Source of the DNA: JABCYV01 sp963696025
GTDB lineage: Bacteria; Acidobacteriota; Terriglobia; Terriglobales; Acidobacteriaceae
Length of the DNA: 64,000 bases
NCBI GenBank assembly: GCA_963696025.1
Contig: CAVOII010000012.1
Span: forward strand, 124,001 to 188,000
Reading direction: 5' to 3'
Shown here: one piece after another, positions 7,175-16,577 of the stretch
Position numbering within the stretch: position 1 is the stretch's first letter
How the letters are laid out: each line of letters begins with the position of its first letter
Position numbers and translations under genes: made by a program
Notes under the pieces: generated by a model
Told to the model about the DNA's origin: nothing
Seen by the model: only the letters and a program-made list of their open reading frames with translations
Database searches by the model: none

Positions 7175-8498
7175 GGTTGTGTCTCCCGTCCGCTCAACGT
7201 TATATCGCACTGCCCGGTGGATAGTCATCCTGGCCGGCTTGTATTTGATTCCCGCTCAAATTCTGACCGCTCAGGTGGCGCGCCGCGAGAGTCCGCCGAA
7301 AGGACCCCGCGCCCTTGGATTACTCGAATTGGCCGCGAACGGCAAGGCGCACCTGATCCCAGTCGTGATCATGGACGAGGGTAAGTTCTACGATGCCAGC
7401 GCGTACAAAGCTTCGCCCGTGCCAATGGCACTGGAGTGGGGTACGGTCTATGAGGCGGTGCGCACTGGTGTCTCCCAGGGATTATTTACCGTAACTGCAG
7501 TCTTCCGCGGGAAAAATACTTGGATCGGTGATGGCAAATGGCAATCGGCCGCAGATATTGCCGCCGCGGCAGCCAAGAAGCCGACAGCAGCGTCAAAGCC
7601 CGTCGTGGAAAAGGACGCGCCTCCGGTCCTGCGGCGCTCAACCTCCGAACCGCCCAAATCTCCAGGGCCACCGTCAGCTCCGACGCCGCCGCAGTCCACA
7701 TCCGCTGGAACCCCTCCGGCTGCTTCGGCTCCCCCTCCGCCAGCGCCCCCGGCTCCAGCCACTGATCCCTTCGAAAACGATCCCAACCGCCCCATGCTTC
7801 GACGTGGAAAACCGGCTCCCCGGGCCAGCGACCAGGACTTTGGCACTTCTCCAACCACGCCAGCCAAGTCGCCGCCACCCGCCCTCACCGGCTCGGTCCA
7901 ACTCATGCCCGCAATCTCGGATGCCGGCGGTCCCGAGCCGCGTCCCTATGCCTACAGCCTGAAACCGGAAGAGGAGCAGAAGTTCCGTACGCGGATGCTG
8001 GCGTTAGCGGCTGACGAGGTCCGCGCCCGATCCCGACAGTTGGCCGCTGAAACCCTCGCCGCCCCAGCGTCAACCCGCAGACAGAGTATGACTTCCGCCG
8101 GCAAACCTCCTCAACCCACCTTTGAAGATGTGCAACTGAGAGTGTTTGATCTCTCCAACAGCAACGAACCAATTCTGGTGCTGATGGCAAAAGCCCGCTT
8201 GCCAGAACTCGCCAAATCAGCCAAGTCAGATCTCCAGTATTACCTCACCTTAGTCGCTCGGAACGACCTCTACGGCGAGCTTCACAGAGCGTTCTCCAAC
8301 GTGACCGACAGCCAGCATTTGGACGTCTCGCCGCGACTTGATCTGATCGATGCCGTCGATGCTGACGGGGACGGACGTGGAGAGTTGCTCTTCCGCCAAC
8401 GCTCCGACGCAGGTACTGCTTTCGTTCTCTATCGCGTAATCGGAGATCGGTTGTGGGCCTTATTTCAGGGAACCCCTGGACCAGGAATAATCGACTGA
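7173..8498 (+). CDS. Secreted/anchored protein with Pro-rich linker and VCBS-like C-terminus
   Basis: The 441-residue protein has an N-terminal hydrophobic segment (WIVILAGLYLIPAQIL) that serves as signal peptide or anchor. A globular part follows, then a long Pro/Ala/Ser-rich linker (about residues 150-245). The C-terminal domain contains DAVDADGDGRGELLFRQ, an EF-hand-like/FG-GAP calcium-loop pattern. I do not recognise a named family. The start is ATG 7173 or GTG 7179; both leave no room for a separate promoter from divergent bcp. It probably acts in the envelope; any function would be a guess. Confidence 0.65.
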   Translation: MVVSPVRSTLYRTARWIVILAGLYLIPAQILTAQVARRESPPKGPRALGLLELAANGKAHLIPVVIMDEGKFYDASAYKASPVPMALEWGTVYEAVRTGVSQGLFTVTAVFRGKNTWIGDGKWQSAADIAAAAAKKPTAASKPVVEKDAPPVLRRSTSEPPKSPGPPSAPTPPQSTSAGTPPAASAPPPPAPPAPATDPFENDPNRPMLRRGKPAPRASDQDFGTSPTTPAKSPPPALTGSVQLMPAISDAGGPEPRPYAYSLKPEEEQKFRTRMLALAADEVRARSRQLAAETLAAPASTRRQSMTSAGKPPQPTFEDVQLRVFDLSNSNEPILVLMAKARLPELAKSAKSDLQYYLTLVARNDLYGELHRAFSNVTDSQHLDVSPRLDLIDAVDADGDGRGELLFRQRSDAGTAFVLYRVIGDRLWALFQGTPGPGIID

Positions 8499-8556
8499 TG
8501 GTTTCCTTGTTGGGGTCGGCTGGCTGGCTGGCGTATCAAGCACAACTGAGTTAGGC

Positions 8557-8613
8557 GGTCTCAGGTGCCGGGTGTCAGTAACGAATTATTCTGAGACCTG
8601 AGTCCTGACACCC
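8557..8613. repeat. Interleaved inverted repeats (pseudoknot-like) between convergent genes
   Basis: GGTCTCAG (8557-8564) is complementary to CTGAGACC (8591-8598). GGGTGTCAG (8570-8578) is complementary to CTGACACCC (8605-8613). The pairs alternate A-B-A'-B', so the RNA can form an H-type pseudoknot with 8- and 9-bp stems, or either stem alone. It fills the 120-bp gap between convergent stops at 8498 and 8619, so bidirectional termination is the simplest reading. Confidence 0.75.
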
Positions 8614-8618
8614 AGTTT

Positions 8619-9251
8619 CTATTTCTGCGTCAATACCACCTCGCCGTTCTCTACCTTAATGCCGCCCACATTGTCCGGCAGTTTCATGCGATCGCGCTGT
8701 TCGGCCAGCTTCTTCTGCAAGGTGTCATTGACCAGGGAAACCGGAACATTCAGATCACCAACCTTGAATTCAGTAGGATCGAAGGTCGCATAGCCATCTT
8801 TGGACCCTAAATGTCCCGCCAGCGTCACCCACACATCCTTGCCGGCGATCTGGGTGAGAAACTGACCACGGGCTACGTCTCCATCAAAGTTAACTTGATA
8901 GTCCTTAATGTCAGGATCTCCGGGCGCAATCACCGAGTTGGGAGAAGTGGGCGTGCCACTCGGAACGCCCGGCGTGGGCGGAACTGCGGAAGCGGGAATT
9001 GTCCCCACAGCCTGCGCGATAGCGGCGCTGACCTCGTCGGCGTTGAGACGAACTTCAGCGGGAGGCTGCCCCGGATCCTTAGGCCTTTCCAACTGCTCTA
9101 TTTTGGACTCGAACGATTGCGCATTGGCTACTGCCGTTGCGCGCGGTTGCGGCTGCGCCACCGGCGCCGGTTTCTTCAGTACCAGGAACAGCGCAAGCAG
9201 CGACGTGACCAGCGTGGCCACGCTGATGATGCGATCAAGTTTCCATTTCAT
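8619..9251 (-). CDS. Membrane-anchored protein of unknown function
   Basis: The 210-residue protein has one N-terminal transmembrane helix (about 8-26, VATLVTSLLALFLVL). A Pro/Ala-rich linker with a short helical segment (SFESKIEQLER) and a Pro/Thr stretch (about 85-110) follow. The C-terminal domain is beta-rich (about 112-210), ending in KVENGEVVLTQK. The topology suggests an exoplasmic domain on a tether. I cannot place it in a family. It is separated from the TonB receptor by a repeat-rich gap. Confidence 0.6.
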   Translation of the reverse strand: MKWKLDRIISVATLVTSLLALFLVLKKPAPVAQPQPRATAVANAQSFESKIEQLERPKDPGQPPAEVRLNADEVSAAIAQAVGTIPASAVPPTPGVPSGTPTSPNSVIAPGDPDIKDYQVNFDGDVARGQFLTQIAGKDVWVTLAGHLGSKDGYATFDPTEFKVGDLNVPVSLVNDTLQKKLAEQRDRMKLPDNVGGIKVENGEVVLTQK

Positions 9252-9562
9252 TGCATAGCTCCGCCTTGGACAGTTTCCTCCCGAATATTTTATTGATTGC
9301 GGAGCGCATTCTCAGGTGACGGAAGGCGCTGACCATGGGGTGTCCAATGCCGGTGTGGGACCTGGTCTCTGACCCGGTCGGGCCACCTGAAAGGGCCGCG
9401 GCTTATCGCAACGGCTCCGCTCCCTTCCATATCCCCTCATGCACGCAGCAATCCAGGACAAGCTGGCGCACTGACTCGGGGAGAGTCCATGTGGGGCAGG
9501 GTTCGCCAGTACGCGTACTTCCTCATACGTAAGAAACCGACGGCTCGCCCCTGGGGGCACAG

Positions 9563-9593
9563 CCCCATAAGCGCTAACTTAAGAATTACTTCC
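9563..9593 (+). repeat. 31-bp repeat, left copy of an inverted pair
   Basis: The sequence runs from CCCCATAAGCGC through TAACTTAAGAATT to CTTCC. Its reverse complement recurs at 14238-14268 with one mismatch. The two copies face each other across 4.6 kb containing the TonB receptor and the intron fragment. It looks like the end of an insertion element or a dispersed repeat. The gap 9252-9735 holds no other gene I can support. Confidence 0.8.
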
Positions 9594-9735
9594 CGCTTGC
9601 CCGTGATTCGGGCGCAACCGAGATTCCTCAGTCTCGCCCGTAGGTCCTTGCTTCTTTGCGTTAACTGTGATTAACTTCATAGAATAATCTCTAGTTAACA
9701 GATGCTATTGGGGACATATTCCCGCCTTAAGGCAA

Positions 9736-12700
9736 ATGAGTGGGGTATTCATGGCACGGGCAACGCACTTTGCTTTTCTTGTGTTGACGGTGGCATCTCT
9801 TGCTCCAGTAAAGGCGCTAGCACAAGGCGAAACCACCAGTGCCATTGTTGGCCAGGTTCGGGACGCAACCAACGCCATCGTGCCCGGCGCCATTGTGACG
9901 ATCACAAACTCAGAGACCGGACTGAGGCGCAGCGCCAAGACCGATGACTCGGGCCGATTCAACTTCCCCCAACTGAAGCCGGGGATCTATTCAGTCAAGG
10001 TTGAAGCGTCGGGTTTCGAGCCACGACAAAACAACAATGTCGTTTCGGCCCTCGGTCAAAAGCAAACCGTGGACTTCACCTTGGGTGTGGCCCCATCCCG
10101 TGAGACGGTGGAGGTCAGCAGCGAGGCTCCTATCCTCAACCCTGAGAACGCCAACGCAGCCACCACCTTGAATGCGCCCGCCCTGGAGGATCTGCCCAAT
10201 CCAGGCGGCGATCTCACCTACCCATTGCAGTTTGCTCCAGGCGCCTTGATCAACACGGCAGGCAGCGGCAATGATTTCGTGGGCGGTACAAACGGCTACG
10301 GCAATGTGGAATTCAACGGCCTGCCTGCCCTCTCAAATGGCTATATCGTTGACGGACTGGAGACCAATGACCCGCTCACCAACCTCAACAGTGGCCTCTC
10401 CACCAATCTCGTGCTGGGGCTGAATTCGATCTCAGAGGTGACGGTCAACACTCTTTCCTATGCCGTGGATCAAGGACGGTATGGAGCATCCCATGTCAAC
10501 TATGTCACCAAGTCGGGCTCGAATCAGTTTCATGGGAATCTCTATGAGCTGTGGAACGGTGCTCGGTTGAACGCAGCGGACTACTTTACCAACGCGACGC
10601 CGGGGAATCACAAGCCCGGAGCGACGGTAAATCATTTTGGGGGCAGTCTGGGCGGGCCGATGGTGCACGACAAGCTGTTCTTTTTCTTCGACAGCGAATG
10701 GGTTCGGATCGCCCTGCCTATCGTGAGGCCCGCGACGGTTCCCAGCGCGGCGTTTCAGCAATATGTGCTGCAGCAGCTTCCATTGGGTGGAACGGACTCC
10801 GTAACGGGATCAACCTATTCGCCGTCGCCGCCATCAGTCTCGTTCTATCAAAAGATGTTTGCCTTGTACGGAAACACCAATGGTACGCATCTTGCGGTGC
10901 TCGGGTGTCCCTTGAACGCGGACGGCACGACCCCGTCGGGCAGTCCACCGAATGGGAACGGTTGCGCGAACCGGCAGAGCGTGTCGCACTCCAGCGATGA
11001 CCACGAACAGGTGCAGACGGTCCGCGTCGACTACAACATCAACCAGAAAGACACGACCTGGTTTCGTTTTCAGGCGGATACGGGCGTACAAGCTGCTTAC
11101 ACAGATCCCATCAACTCTCGGTTTGATGCGGTCTCTCCTCAGCCTCTCTACTCGTTCGCAGCGGGCTACACCCACGTCTTCTCACAAAACTTGGTGAACT
11201 ATTTCAATCCAGCGTTTTCGTGGTACGAAAGCTTGTTTGGGCCTGCCAACTTGCAGAAGACGCTCGCGGCATTTCCGATTGTGTTGCAGGGCAGTGGTGC
11301 CAATGCACCCTTCACCACAATTGGAGGGCTCGACAATACCTGGGTGCAAGGCAGGCGAGCTTCTCGCTTCTTCATCAATGACAACCTCGCTTGGAGCCAT
11401 GGCGCTCACGAACTCCGGTTTGGCACGAACACCCGTATCTTTCGCTTGAATGACTATGACTTCGGGCAAGGCAGTGTTCCAACGGTGGCCTACACGACGT
11501 TGCCACAATTCGTTTATGGGGTGGCATCCAGCGCAACCCAGACTTTTCCCCTGTCGGCGAACGAACCATTCCGCTTCCTCAATCTCGATTTATATGCCCA
11601 GGACACCTGGAAAGTGACGCGGAAGCTTACGTGGACATTCGGCGTGCGCGACACCTTCAACTCAAACCCGCTCAACCCCCACGATCAAATCGCTCGGCTT
11701 GGCGGTTCGTTCAGTTCGATCTCGCATGATGTGAATCAGCCGCTGAACGGGGCCATCCAGACTCATCTCAGCAATTTGTTTTCATCCACACCGCTGGCCA
11801 TTCTGCAGCCGCGGACCGCGATCGCATGGCAGTTCGAGCCAAAATCTGTGCTGCGAGCCGGTTTCGGGATCTTCAGCGATATTTTGCCGGGCAGTGTGGC
11901 CGACCTGATTGGCACCAATCCTCCTTACGACAAAACCTTCCAGGGAGGTCTGCTAGGTACAGTGGGCGGGACCGCCATCGCTCCGGGAGTGCCGAGGAGT
12001 GCAGTGGATGCAACTGTCGCCGCAAATCAAAGATTTAGTTTGGGATTCCCTCAAGGACAGCTTTCGTGCGCATCCCCGCAGGCAGGTCCCGGAACCTGTC
12101 TCCCACCCGTGGCAATCACAGCGGTGCCCACTGGCACTCTGCATGCTCCGTACTTCATGGAGTGGAGCTTGGGAATTGAACATCAATTCGGAACCACGGC
12201 GAGTTTGCTTGCGCGATATGTGGGAACACGCGCTGTGAACCAACCCTATCTAACCGAAGTGAACGGATACCAGACGGTGTGCCAGGGGTGCTTTGCGCCA
12301 TTCCCCTACATACAGCCAACCGATCCACGGTTCAGCGCGGTGACCCAGCTCGCCACCGGAGAGAACAGTCACTACAACGGCCTTCAACTCACGGCGATGA
12401 AGCGCCTGGGGCACGGTCTGCAAGGACAATTCAACTACACTTGGAGCCGCTGTATGGATACGGTTTCTAACGGAGGATTGCTTCAGTTTTCTGCGGGAGG
12501 GATTCTTTCTCCGCTGCCGGGAGAGCTGGCCCGCGATTACGGTCCGTGCGACTATGACATCCGGCACAACCTCACCGCGCAATATGTGTATCAGTTGCCC
12601 ATCCACGTTCAGAATCACCAGTTGGCGCACGTGCTCAACGGCTGGCAGATTTCCGGGAACATGTTCTGGCACAGTGGGGTGCCGTTCTCCGTTCTGAGCA

Positions 12701-13224
12701 CACCCTACTCGGCCAATGGAAACGGTATTGTGCAGGGCAGCGGACCGCAGTTCGCTAGCGTCGTTAGGGGCGTCCCGCTCTATGAGCATCATCCGGTCGC
12801 TAGTGTAACGCAACCGGGCACCCTCCAGTGGCTCAATCCGGCCGCGTTTGTTTCCGCCGTTGATCCGAGTACTGGCCAATGCGTCGGTGGAGACGACCCA
12901 CAGCATTGCCAATTTGGAAACCTAGGCCGCAATGCCCTGCGCGGTCCCGATTTCGTCTGGAATGACTTCTATCTCACAAAATGGTTTCCTCTGACCGAGC
13001 GGGTGAAGCTCAGGGTAGAAGCTCAGTTCTTCAATGTATTCAACCATCCGAACTTTGGTCTTCCCAGCATGACGCTGGCGGGCATTCCAGGAAAGCCTTC
13101 CACACAGACTGGCTTTGGAGCGCTTACATACACTACCTCTCCACCGACGGGACTGCTGGGCGTTGGCTTGGGTGGCGACAGTAGTCCACGCATGATCGCG
13201 TTTCAGGCACGCTTGGAATTCTGA
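9736..13224 (+). CDS. TonB-dependent receptor, Oar-like with carboxypeptidase-regulatory domain
   Basis: The 1162-residue outer-membrane protein has a signal peptide, then an N-terminal CarboxypepD-reg-like domain (about 33-120: AIVGQVRDATNAIVPGAIVTI). A plug domain follows (about 145-260: GYIVDGLETND, then FHGNLYELWNG), with a long 22-strand barrel that ends in Phe (ARLEF), the usual C-terminal signature. Acidobacteria carry many such receptors, thought to import glycans or siderophore-like ligands with TonB energy. ATG 9736 is used; ATG 9751, with GGGG upstream, gives a cleaner signal peptide. No SusD partner is present. Confidence 0.9.
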   Translation: MSGVFMARATHFAFLVLTVASLAPVKALAQGETTSAIVGQVRDATNAIVPGAIVTITNSETGLRRSAKTDDSGRFNFPQLKPGIYSVKVEASGFEPRQNNNVVSALGQKQTVDFTLGVAPSRETVEVSSEAPILNPENANAATTLNAPALEDLPNPGGDLTYPLQFAPGALINTAGSGNDFVGGTNGYGNVEFNGLPALSNGYIVDGLETNDPLTNLNSGLSTNLVLGLNSISEVTVNTLSYAVDQGRYGASHVNYVTKSGSNQFHGNLYELWNGARLNAADYFTNATPGNHKPGATVNHFGGSLGGPMVHDKLFFFFDSEWVRIALPIVRPATVPSAAFQQYVLQQLPLGGTDSVTGSTYSPSPPSVSFYQKMFALYGNTNGTHLAVLGCPLNADGTTPSGSPPNGNGCANRQSVSHSSDDHEQVQTVRVDYNINQKDTTWFRFQADTGVQAAYTDPINSRFDAVSPQPLYSFAAGYTHVFSQNLVNYFNPAFSWYESLFGPANLQKTLAAFPIVLQGSGANAPFTTIGGLDNTWVQGRRASRFFINDNLAWSHGAHELRFGTNTRIFRLNDYDFGQGSVPTVAYTTLPQFVYGVASSATQTFPLSANEPFRFLNLDLYAQDTWKVTRKLTWTFGVRDTFNSNPLNPHDQIARLGGSFSSISHDVNQPLNGAIQTHLSNLFSSTPLAILQPRTAIAWQFEPKSVLRAGFGIFSDILPGSVADLIGTNPPYDKTFQGGLLGTVGGTAIAPGVPRSAVDATVAANQRFSLGFPQGQLSCASPQAGPGTCLPPVAITAVPTGTLHAPYFMEWSLGIEHQFGTTASLLARYVGTRAVNQPYLTEVNGYQTVCQGCFAPFPYIQPTDPRFSAVTQLATGENSHYNGLQLTAMKRLGHGLQGQFNYTWSRCMDTVSNGGLLQFSAGGILSPLPGELARDYGPCDYDIRHNLTAQYVYQLPIHVQNHQLAHVLNGWQISGNMFWHSGVPFSVLSTPYSANGNGIVQGSGPQFASVVRGVPLYEHHPVASVTQPGTLQWLNPAAFVSAVDPSTGQCVGGDDPQHCQFGNLGRNALRGPDFVWNDFYLTKWFPLTERVKLRVEAQFFNVFNHPNFGLPSMTLAGIPGKPSTQTGFGALTYTTSPPTGLLGVGLGGDSSPRMIAFQARLEF

Positions 13225-13269
13225 GCGTGCCCTTGACGATTCTGTGCAGTTTGTCGGCTACCCGGAAGT

Positions 13270-14156
13270 GTGCGCTGAGCAGCGCGTTGGTCAGGAGGGT
13301 TGAAGTCCCTCTGGCGCTCAAATGAGGGGCGCCATATCCAAGAAGCGGGGTTCGCAGCCTCGCTGGCCGGAGAAAGCGGAAGGTATGGAGACGTCTAAAC
13401 GGGCACGAAGGCGAAAGCTGGACACAGCCAAGGCCGACCTGAAGCCACCGCTTGCGTTACTCCGGAGGGCAGGGTGTCCACCGTGAGGTGGTATCCGAAG
13501 GGCCTGCGGAGAAGTACCGGGCCGTAATCGATGGGGAAACCCAAGATGAACCGGTCGGCCCAAGGTGGGGCAAGGTTCGAGTCTGCACTTCTAAGACGAA
13601 GGCGTTCTCATTCACCCCCCCCACCAAGGTGATTGCGGGCGGCACGGTACGGAAGAACAACGCGTGACCTCAGGAGAACTGGCAGAGTCTCTGGGTGGCA
13701 CCGGAGTAAGTGAGCCTATAAGCAAGCGAAATGGCGAGCAACGCTCTGTCAGTAGTCGGACGGCTGAACAGTACCTGAAGCGTGGTGAAAGTCACGTGAC
13801 CGGGCGACCGGCGACCGAGTGGGTCGGGGAAGGCAGCCGGCGAAGATGGTCAGGAAGAGAGAGAAAGCCAGATGAGTAAAGGCGAGAAGGAGGAACAGTT
13901 CCATGAGTGAAAAACCCGTACATTCTCGTCTGAGGAGACTGGTGGACTGGATCAACCTGACGGGTGCGAAGAAGGTCCATTCATTAATCGACAAGGTGTA
14001 CAAGCGGAAGAACCTGGAGATGGCCTGGGAGAAGGGGAAGGCAAACCGGGGAAGTGGAGGTGTAGACGGGCAAACTCTGGAGGCTTTTGAGGCGCAGCTG
14101 AACCAGCAGTTGGAGCGGCTGCAGCGAGAGCTGAAAGAGGATACCTATCTGAAGTA
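13270..14156 (+). mobile_element. Group II intron, 5' part (truncated)
   Basis: The segment starts with a GTGCG-like 5' end at about 13270 and continues with GGTCAGGAGGGTTGAAGTCC-type domain I sequence. It has several GC hairpins and no coding capacity until the intron reverse transcriptase start at 13903. That layout is the standard bacterial group II intron order. The RT is cut after about 84 codons, and no domain V/VI catalytic hairpin is seen downstream, so the element is dead. It sits 45 bp after the TonB receptor stop. The exact 5' end is an estimate. Confidence 0.75.
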
Positions 14157-14157
14157 G
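13903..14157 (+). pseudogene. ltrA: Group II intron reverse transcriptase/maturase, N-terminal fragment
   Basis: An 84-residue fragment contains SLIDKVYKRKNLEMAWEKGK, then NRGSGGVDGQTLEAFEAQL and LKEDTY, the RT-0/RT-1 region of LtrA-type maturases. It stops right after the conserved EDTY, where intact proteins continue into the RT palm with its YADD site. GGAGG lies 9 nt before the ATG. The break at about 14155 marks the junction with unrelated sequence that leads to the right-hand 31-bp repeat. Full-length proteins are about 420-600 residues. Confidence 0.88.
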
Positions 14158-14237
14158 CTTGATTGATTCCCATGAGGTCGCATTGTCGGAAGCTGGAATC
14201 TCCATTAGCGTCTATTGCTGGCGTGTGACGGCAAACC

Positions 14238-14268
14238 GGAAGGAATTCTTAAGTTAGCGCTTATGGGG
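14238..14268 (-). repeat. 31-bp repeat, right copy of an inverted pair
   Basis: This is the reverse complement of 9563-9593 with one mismatch (30/31). A GC stretch resembling the left copy's flank (GGGGGCA and GCCCC) also adjoins it. It ends about 28 bp before the gatB stop. It may mark the outer end of an insertion that truncated the intron. Confidence 0.8.
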
Positions 14269-14295
14269 CACAGCCCTGCCCCCACACGACCATAG

Positions 14296-15774
14296 CTACC
14301 CAGCCAGCTTCTTAGCCAACAACTCATTTACCAACTGTGGATTCGCCTGACCCTTAGACGCCCTCATCACGTGGCCGACGAAAAAGCCCATGACGGTCGT
14401 CTTGCCCGCGCGGTATTGCTCGACCTGTTTGGCATTGGCTGCAATGATCTCGTCGATGATCTTCTCCAGCGCTGAGGTATCGCGCGACTGTTCCGGCCTG
14501 CCTTCTTCCTCGTAGACGGCCGCAAAGTCTTTTCCGCGCTCGAAAGAAAGATCGTAGAGGTTCTTCAGCATCTTTCCGGAGATTGCTCCACTCTCGACCA
14601 GGTCCGCTGACAGCGCTACACCTTTCATCGAAATCGGCGACTGCTCAATCTCGAGGCCCTTGGCTTTCAGGCGTCCCATCAGTTCGCTCTGGACGAGGTT
14701 GGCCACACGCTTGGGGTTCGTTGCCGCCTCGGCTGCCGATTCAAATTGGTCAGCCAGTGCCTTGGAGAGCGTAAGGACCTGGGCGTCATATTCCGTAACG
14801 CCGTAGTCCGCCACCAGGCGCTTGCGTCGTGCCTGGGGCAACTCCGGCAGGGAAGCGCGTATTTCGGCCTGGTGTTTCTCGTCCACTATCAACGGCAGCA
14901 GGTCGGGCTCAGGAAAATACCGGTAGTCGTGCGCCTGCTCTTTCGAGCGCATGCTGTAGGTCTTGCCTTCATTCGAATTGTAGAGCCGAGTCTCCTGTGT
15001 AATCTTTCCGCCAGACTCAATGACTTCAATTTGCCGGCCAATCTCATACTCCAGCGCCTCACGGATAAAGCGGAACGAGTTGACATTCTTGACTTCAGCT
15101 TTTGTGCCGAATTCCTTCTGTCCTCGCGGACGCACACTGACATTGGCATCGCAACGCAGCGATCCTTCCTCCATGTTGCAATCGCTGACCCCGGTGTAGA
15201 GGATGATTTCCTTGAGCCGCGTGAGGTAGTCGTAGGCTTCTTCGGGCGAGACAATGTCGGGTTCGCTGACGATTTCAACCAACGGAACACCGCTGCGGTT
15301 GAGATCGATGGCAGTCGTTTCGGCTGAATTGGCGAAGCCTTCGTGCAGACTCTTGCCTGCGTCCTCTTCCAGATGAAGCCGGGTAATACCAATCTTCTTC
15401 CTCCTGCCGTGAACCGCAATGTCGATTGATCCATGCTCGGCCAGGGGCTTGTCGTATTGCGAAATCTGATAGCCCTTGGGCAGGTCAGGGTAAAAATAAT
15501 TCTTGCGGGCAAAGATGGAAGTCCTGTTCACCCGGCAATTCAGCGCCATCGCGGCCCGCACGGCAAACTCCACCGCCTTGCGATTCAGCACCGGCAATGC
15601 TCCCGGCAAACCCAGGCAAACCGGGCAGACGTTGGTATTAGGCGGATCGCCAAAGCGGGTCGAGCAGGAACAGAATATCTTGCTCACCGTCAGGAGCTGG
15701 ACGTGCACCTCCAGGCCAATAATCGGCTCGTACTTGGCGCGGGCCGCCACCGAGATTTCCGGCGTCGTGACCAT
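14296..15774 (-). CDS. gatB: Asp-tRNA(Asn)/Glu-tRNA(Gln) amidotransferase subunit B
   Basis: GatB is the tRNA-binding and kinase-like subunit of GatCAB, which converts mischarged Glu-tRNA(Gln) or Asp-tRNA(Asn) to the amide. The 492-residue protein has YEPIIGLEVHVQL at the start, then CPVCLGLPGALPVLN, KNYFYPDLPKGYQISQ, HLEEDAGKS and DLNRSGVPLVEIVSEPD. The C-terminal YqeY-like tail ends in FFVGHVMRASKGQANPQLV. All are full family signatures. gatC and gatA are not in the window. Confidence 0.97.
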   Translation of the reverse strand: MVTTPEISVAARAKYEPIIGLEVHVQLLTVSKIFCSCSTRFGDPPNTNVCPVCLGLPGALPVLNRKAVEFAVRAAMALNCRVNRTSIFARKNYFYPDLPKGYQISQYDKPLAEHGSIDIAVHGRRKKIGITRLHLEEDAGKSLHEGFANSAETTAIDLNRSGVPLVEIVSEPDIVSPEEAYDYLTRLKEIILYTGVSDCNMEEGSLRCDANVSVRPRGQKEFGTKAEVKNVNSFRFIREALEYEIGRQIEVIESGGKITQETRLYNSNEGKTYSMRSKEQAHDYRYFPEPDLLPLIVDEKHQAEIRASLPELPQARRKRLVADYGVTEYDAQVLTLSKALADQFESAAEAATNPKRVANLVQSELMGRLKAKGLEIEQSPISMKGVALSADLVESGAISGKMLKNLYDLSFERGKDFAAVYEEEGRPEQSRDTSALEKIIDEIIAANAKQVEQYRAGKTTVMGFFVGHVMRASKGQANPQLVNELLAKKLAG

Positions 15775-15825
15775 ATCGAAGGATTATAAAGCTCCCATGG
15801 ATTGGGTCTGGCGGGAGAACTGAAA

Positions 15826-16485
15826 TCAATTCGGTTTTGCCGGCGCGCTCAGGTATTTCTCCAGCGGAATCTCGAAATACATCAATTCATTTCCCTTGCC
15901 GTCCCGCACGCCCGTCAAGTACAAATGCGCTCCGGCCAGCGGGGTGGAGATGCCGGAGACGTCGAAAAACAGAAATCCTGCCTGCGTACTGCGGGGCTCG
16001 ACAGCTTTGGCGGCAAACTGTGCGTTCTGGATTTCCTCTCGCGCCTGCTTGCTCACGCCGCCCTTGACCTTGGTGGGAAAGGGCAACGGGTATCGCTTCG
16101 TACTGGCCGAGGGGTGAGCGATACGCCGGTCAATATCGTCCTCGGTCGCTGGAGCAATCTTGCTTCTGTCCACGGTCACTAGTTGAGCCTGCATTCCGGC
16201 TAACTGCAGGGGATGATCGCCATCATTCGTCACCACCAGAAAAATTGGCAGGAAGCCGAGCTCGCTGTAATGGACGGTGAAAATGCTGGCCTTGTCCGCC
16301 ATGTCATACGGATCCGCCGCAATCGCCACCATTTCGGTAGGATGCTCATCGTGCGCGGGATACGTCCTGGCGGGCCGCGGCGTGGGCATGACAAATTCTT
16401 TCCCAGCCAGACAAATCAGTGGGACCAGAGCAAGGACAGCGAGGATCGCTGCCTCAGCGGAACCAAGCATCACCCGACGTGACAT
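15826..16485 (-). CDS. Conserved secreted protein of unknown function
   Basis: The 219-residue protein has an N-terminal hydrophobic segment (about 10-28, AAILAVLALVPLICLAG). Its extracytoplasmic domain is beta-rich, with LPIFLVVTNDGDHPLQLAG and GFLFFDVSGISTPLAGAHLYLTGV, an immunoglobulin-like pattern. I do not recognise a named family. It is divergent from waaA, with a 92-bp gap that must hold both promoters. Confidence 0.6.
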   Translation of the reverse strand: MSRRVMLGSAEAAILAVLALVPLICLAGKEFVMPTPRPARTYPAHDEHPTEMVAIAADPYDMADKASIFTVHYSELGFLPIFLVVTNDGDHPLQLAGMQAQLVTVDRSKIAPATEDDIDRRIAHPSASTKRYPLPFPTKVKGGVSKQAREEIQNAQFAAKAVEPRSTQAGFLFFDVSGISTPLAGAHLYLTGVRDGKGNELMYFEIPLEKYLSAPAKPN

Positions 16486-16577
16486 GGTAGTTGATTATAG
16501 GATGCGTGCAGTCTTCGCCGTGGTGCCTGCGGCGATGTTGATGCGGTTAGAATGTGTCTTCCCTTTGTAACTAGCCC

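Noticed and set aside
9312..9560. 82-codon minus-strand frame in the gap before the TonB receptor
   Set aside because: No recognisable domain or ribosome-binding site; the composition changes along the frame as expected for repeat-rich non-coding DNA.
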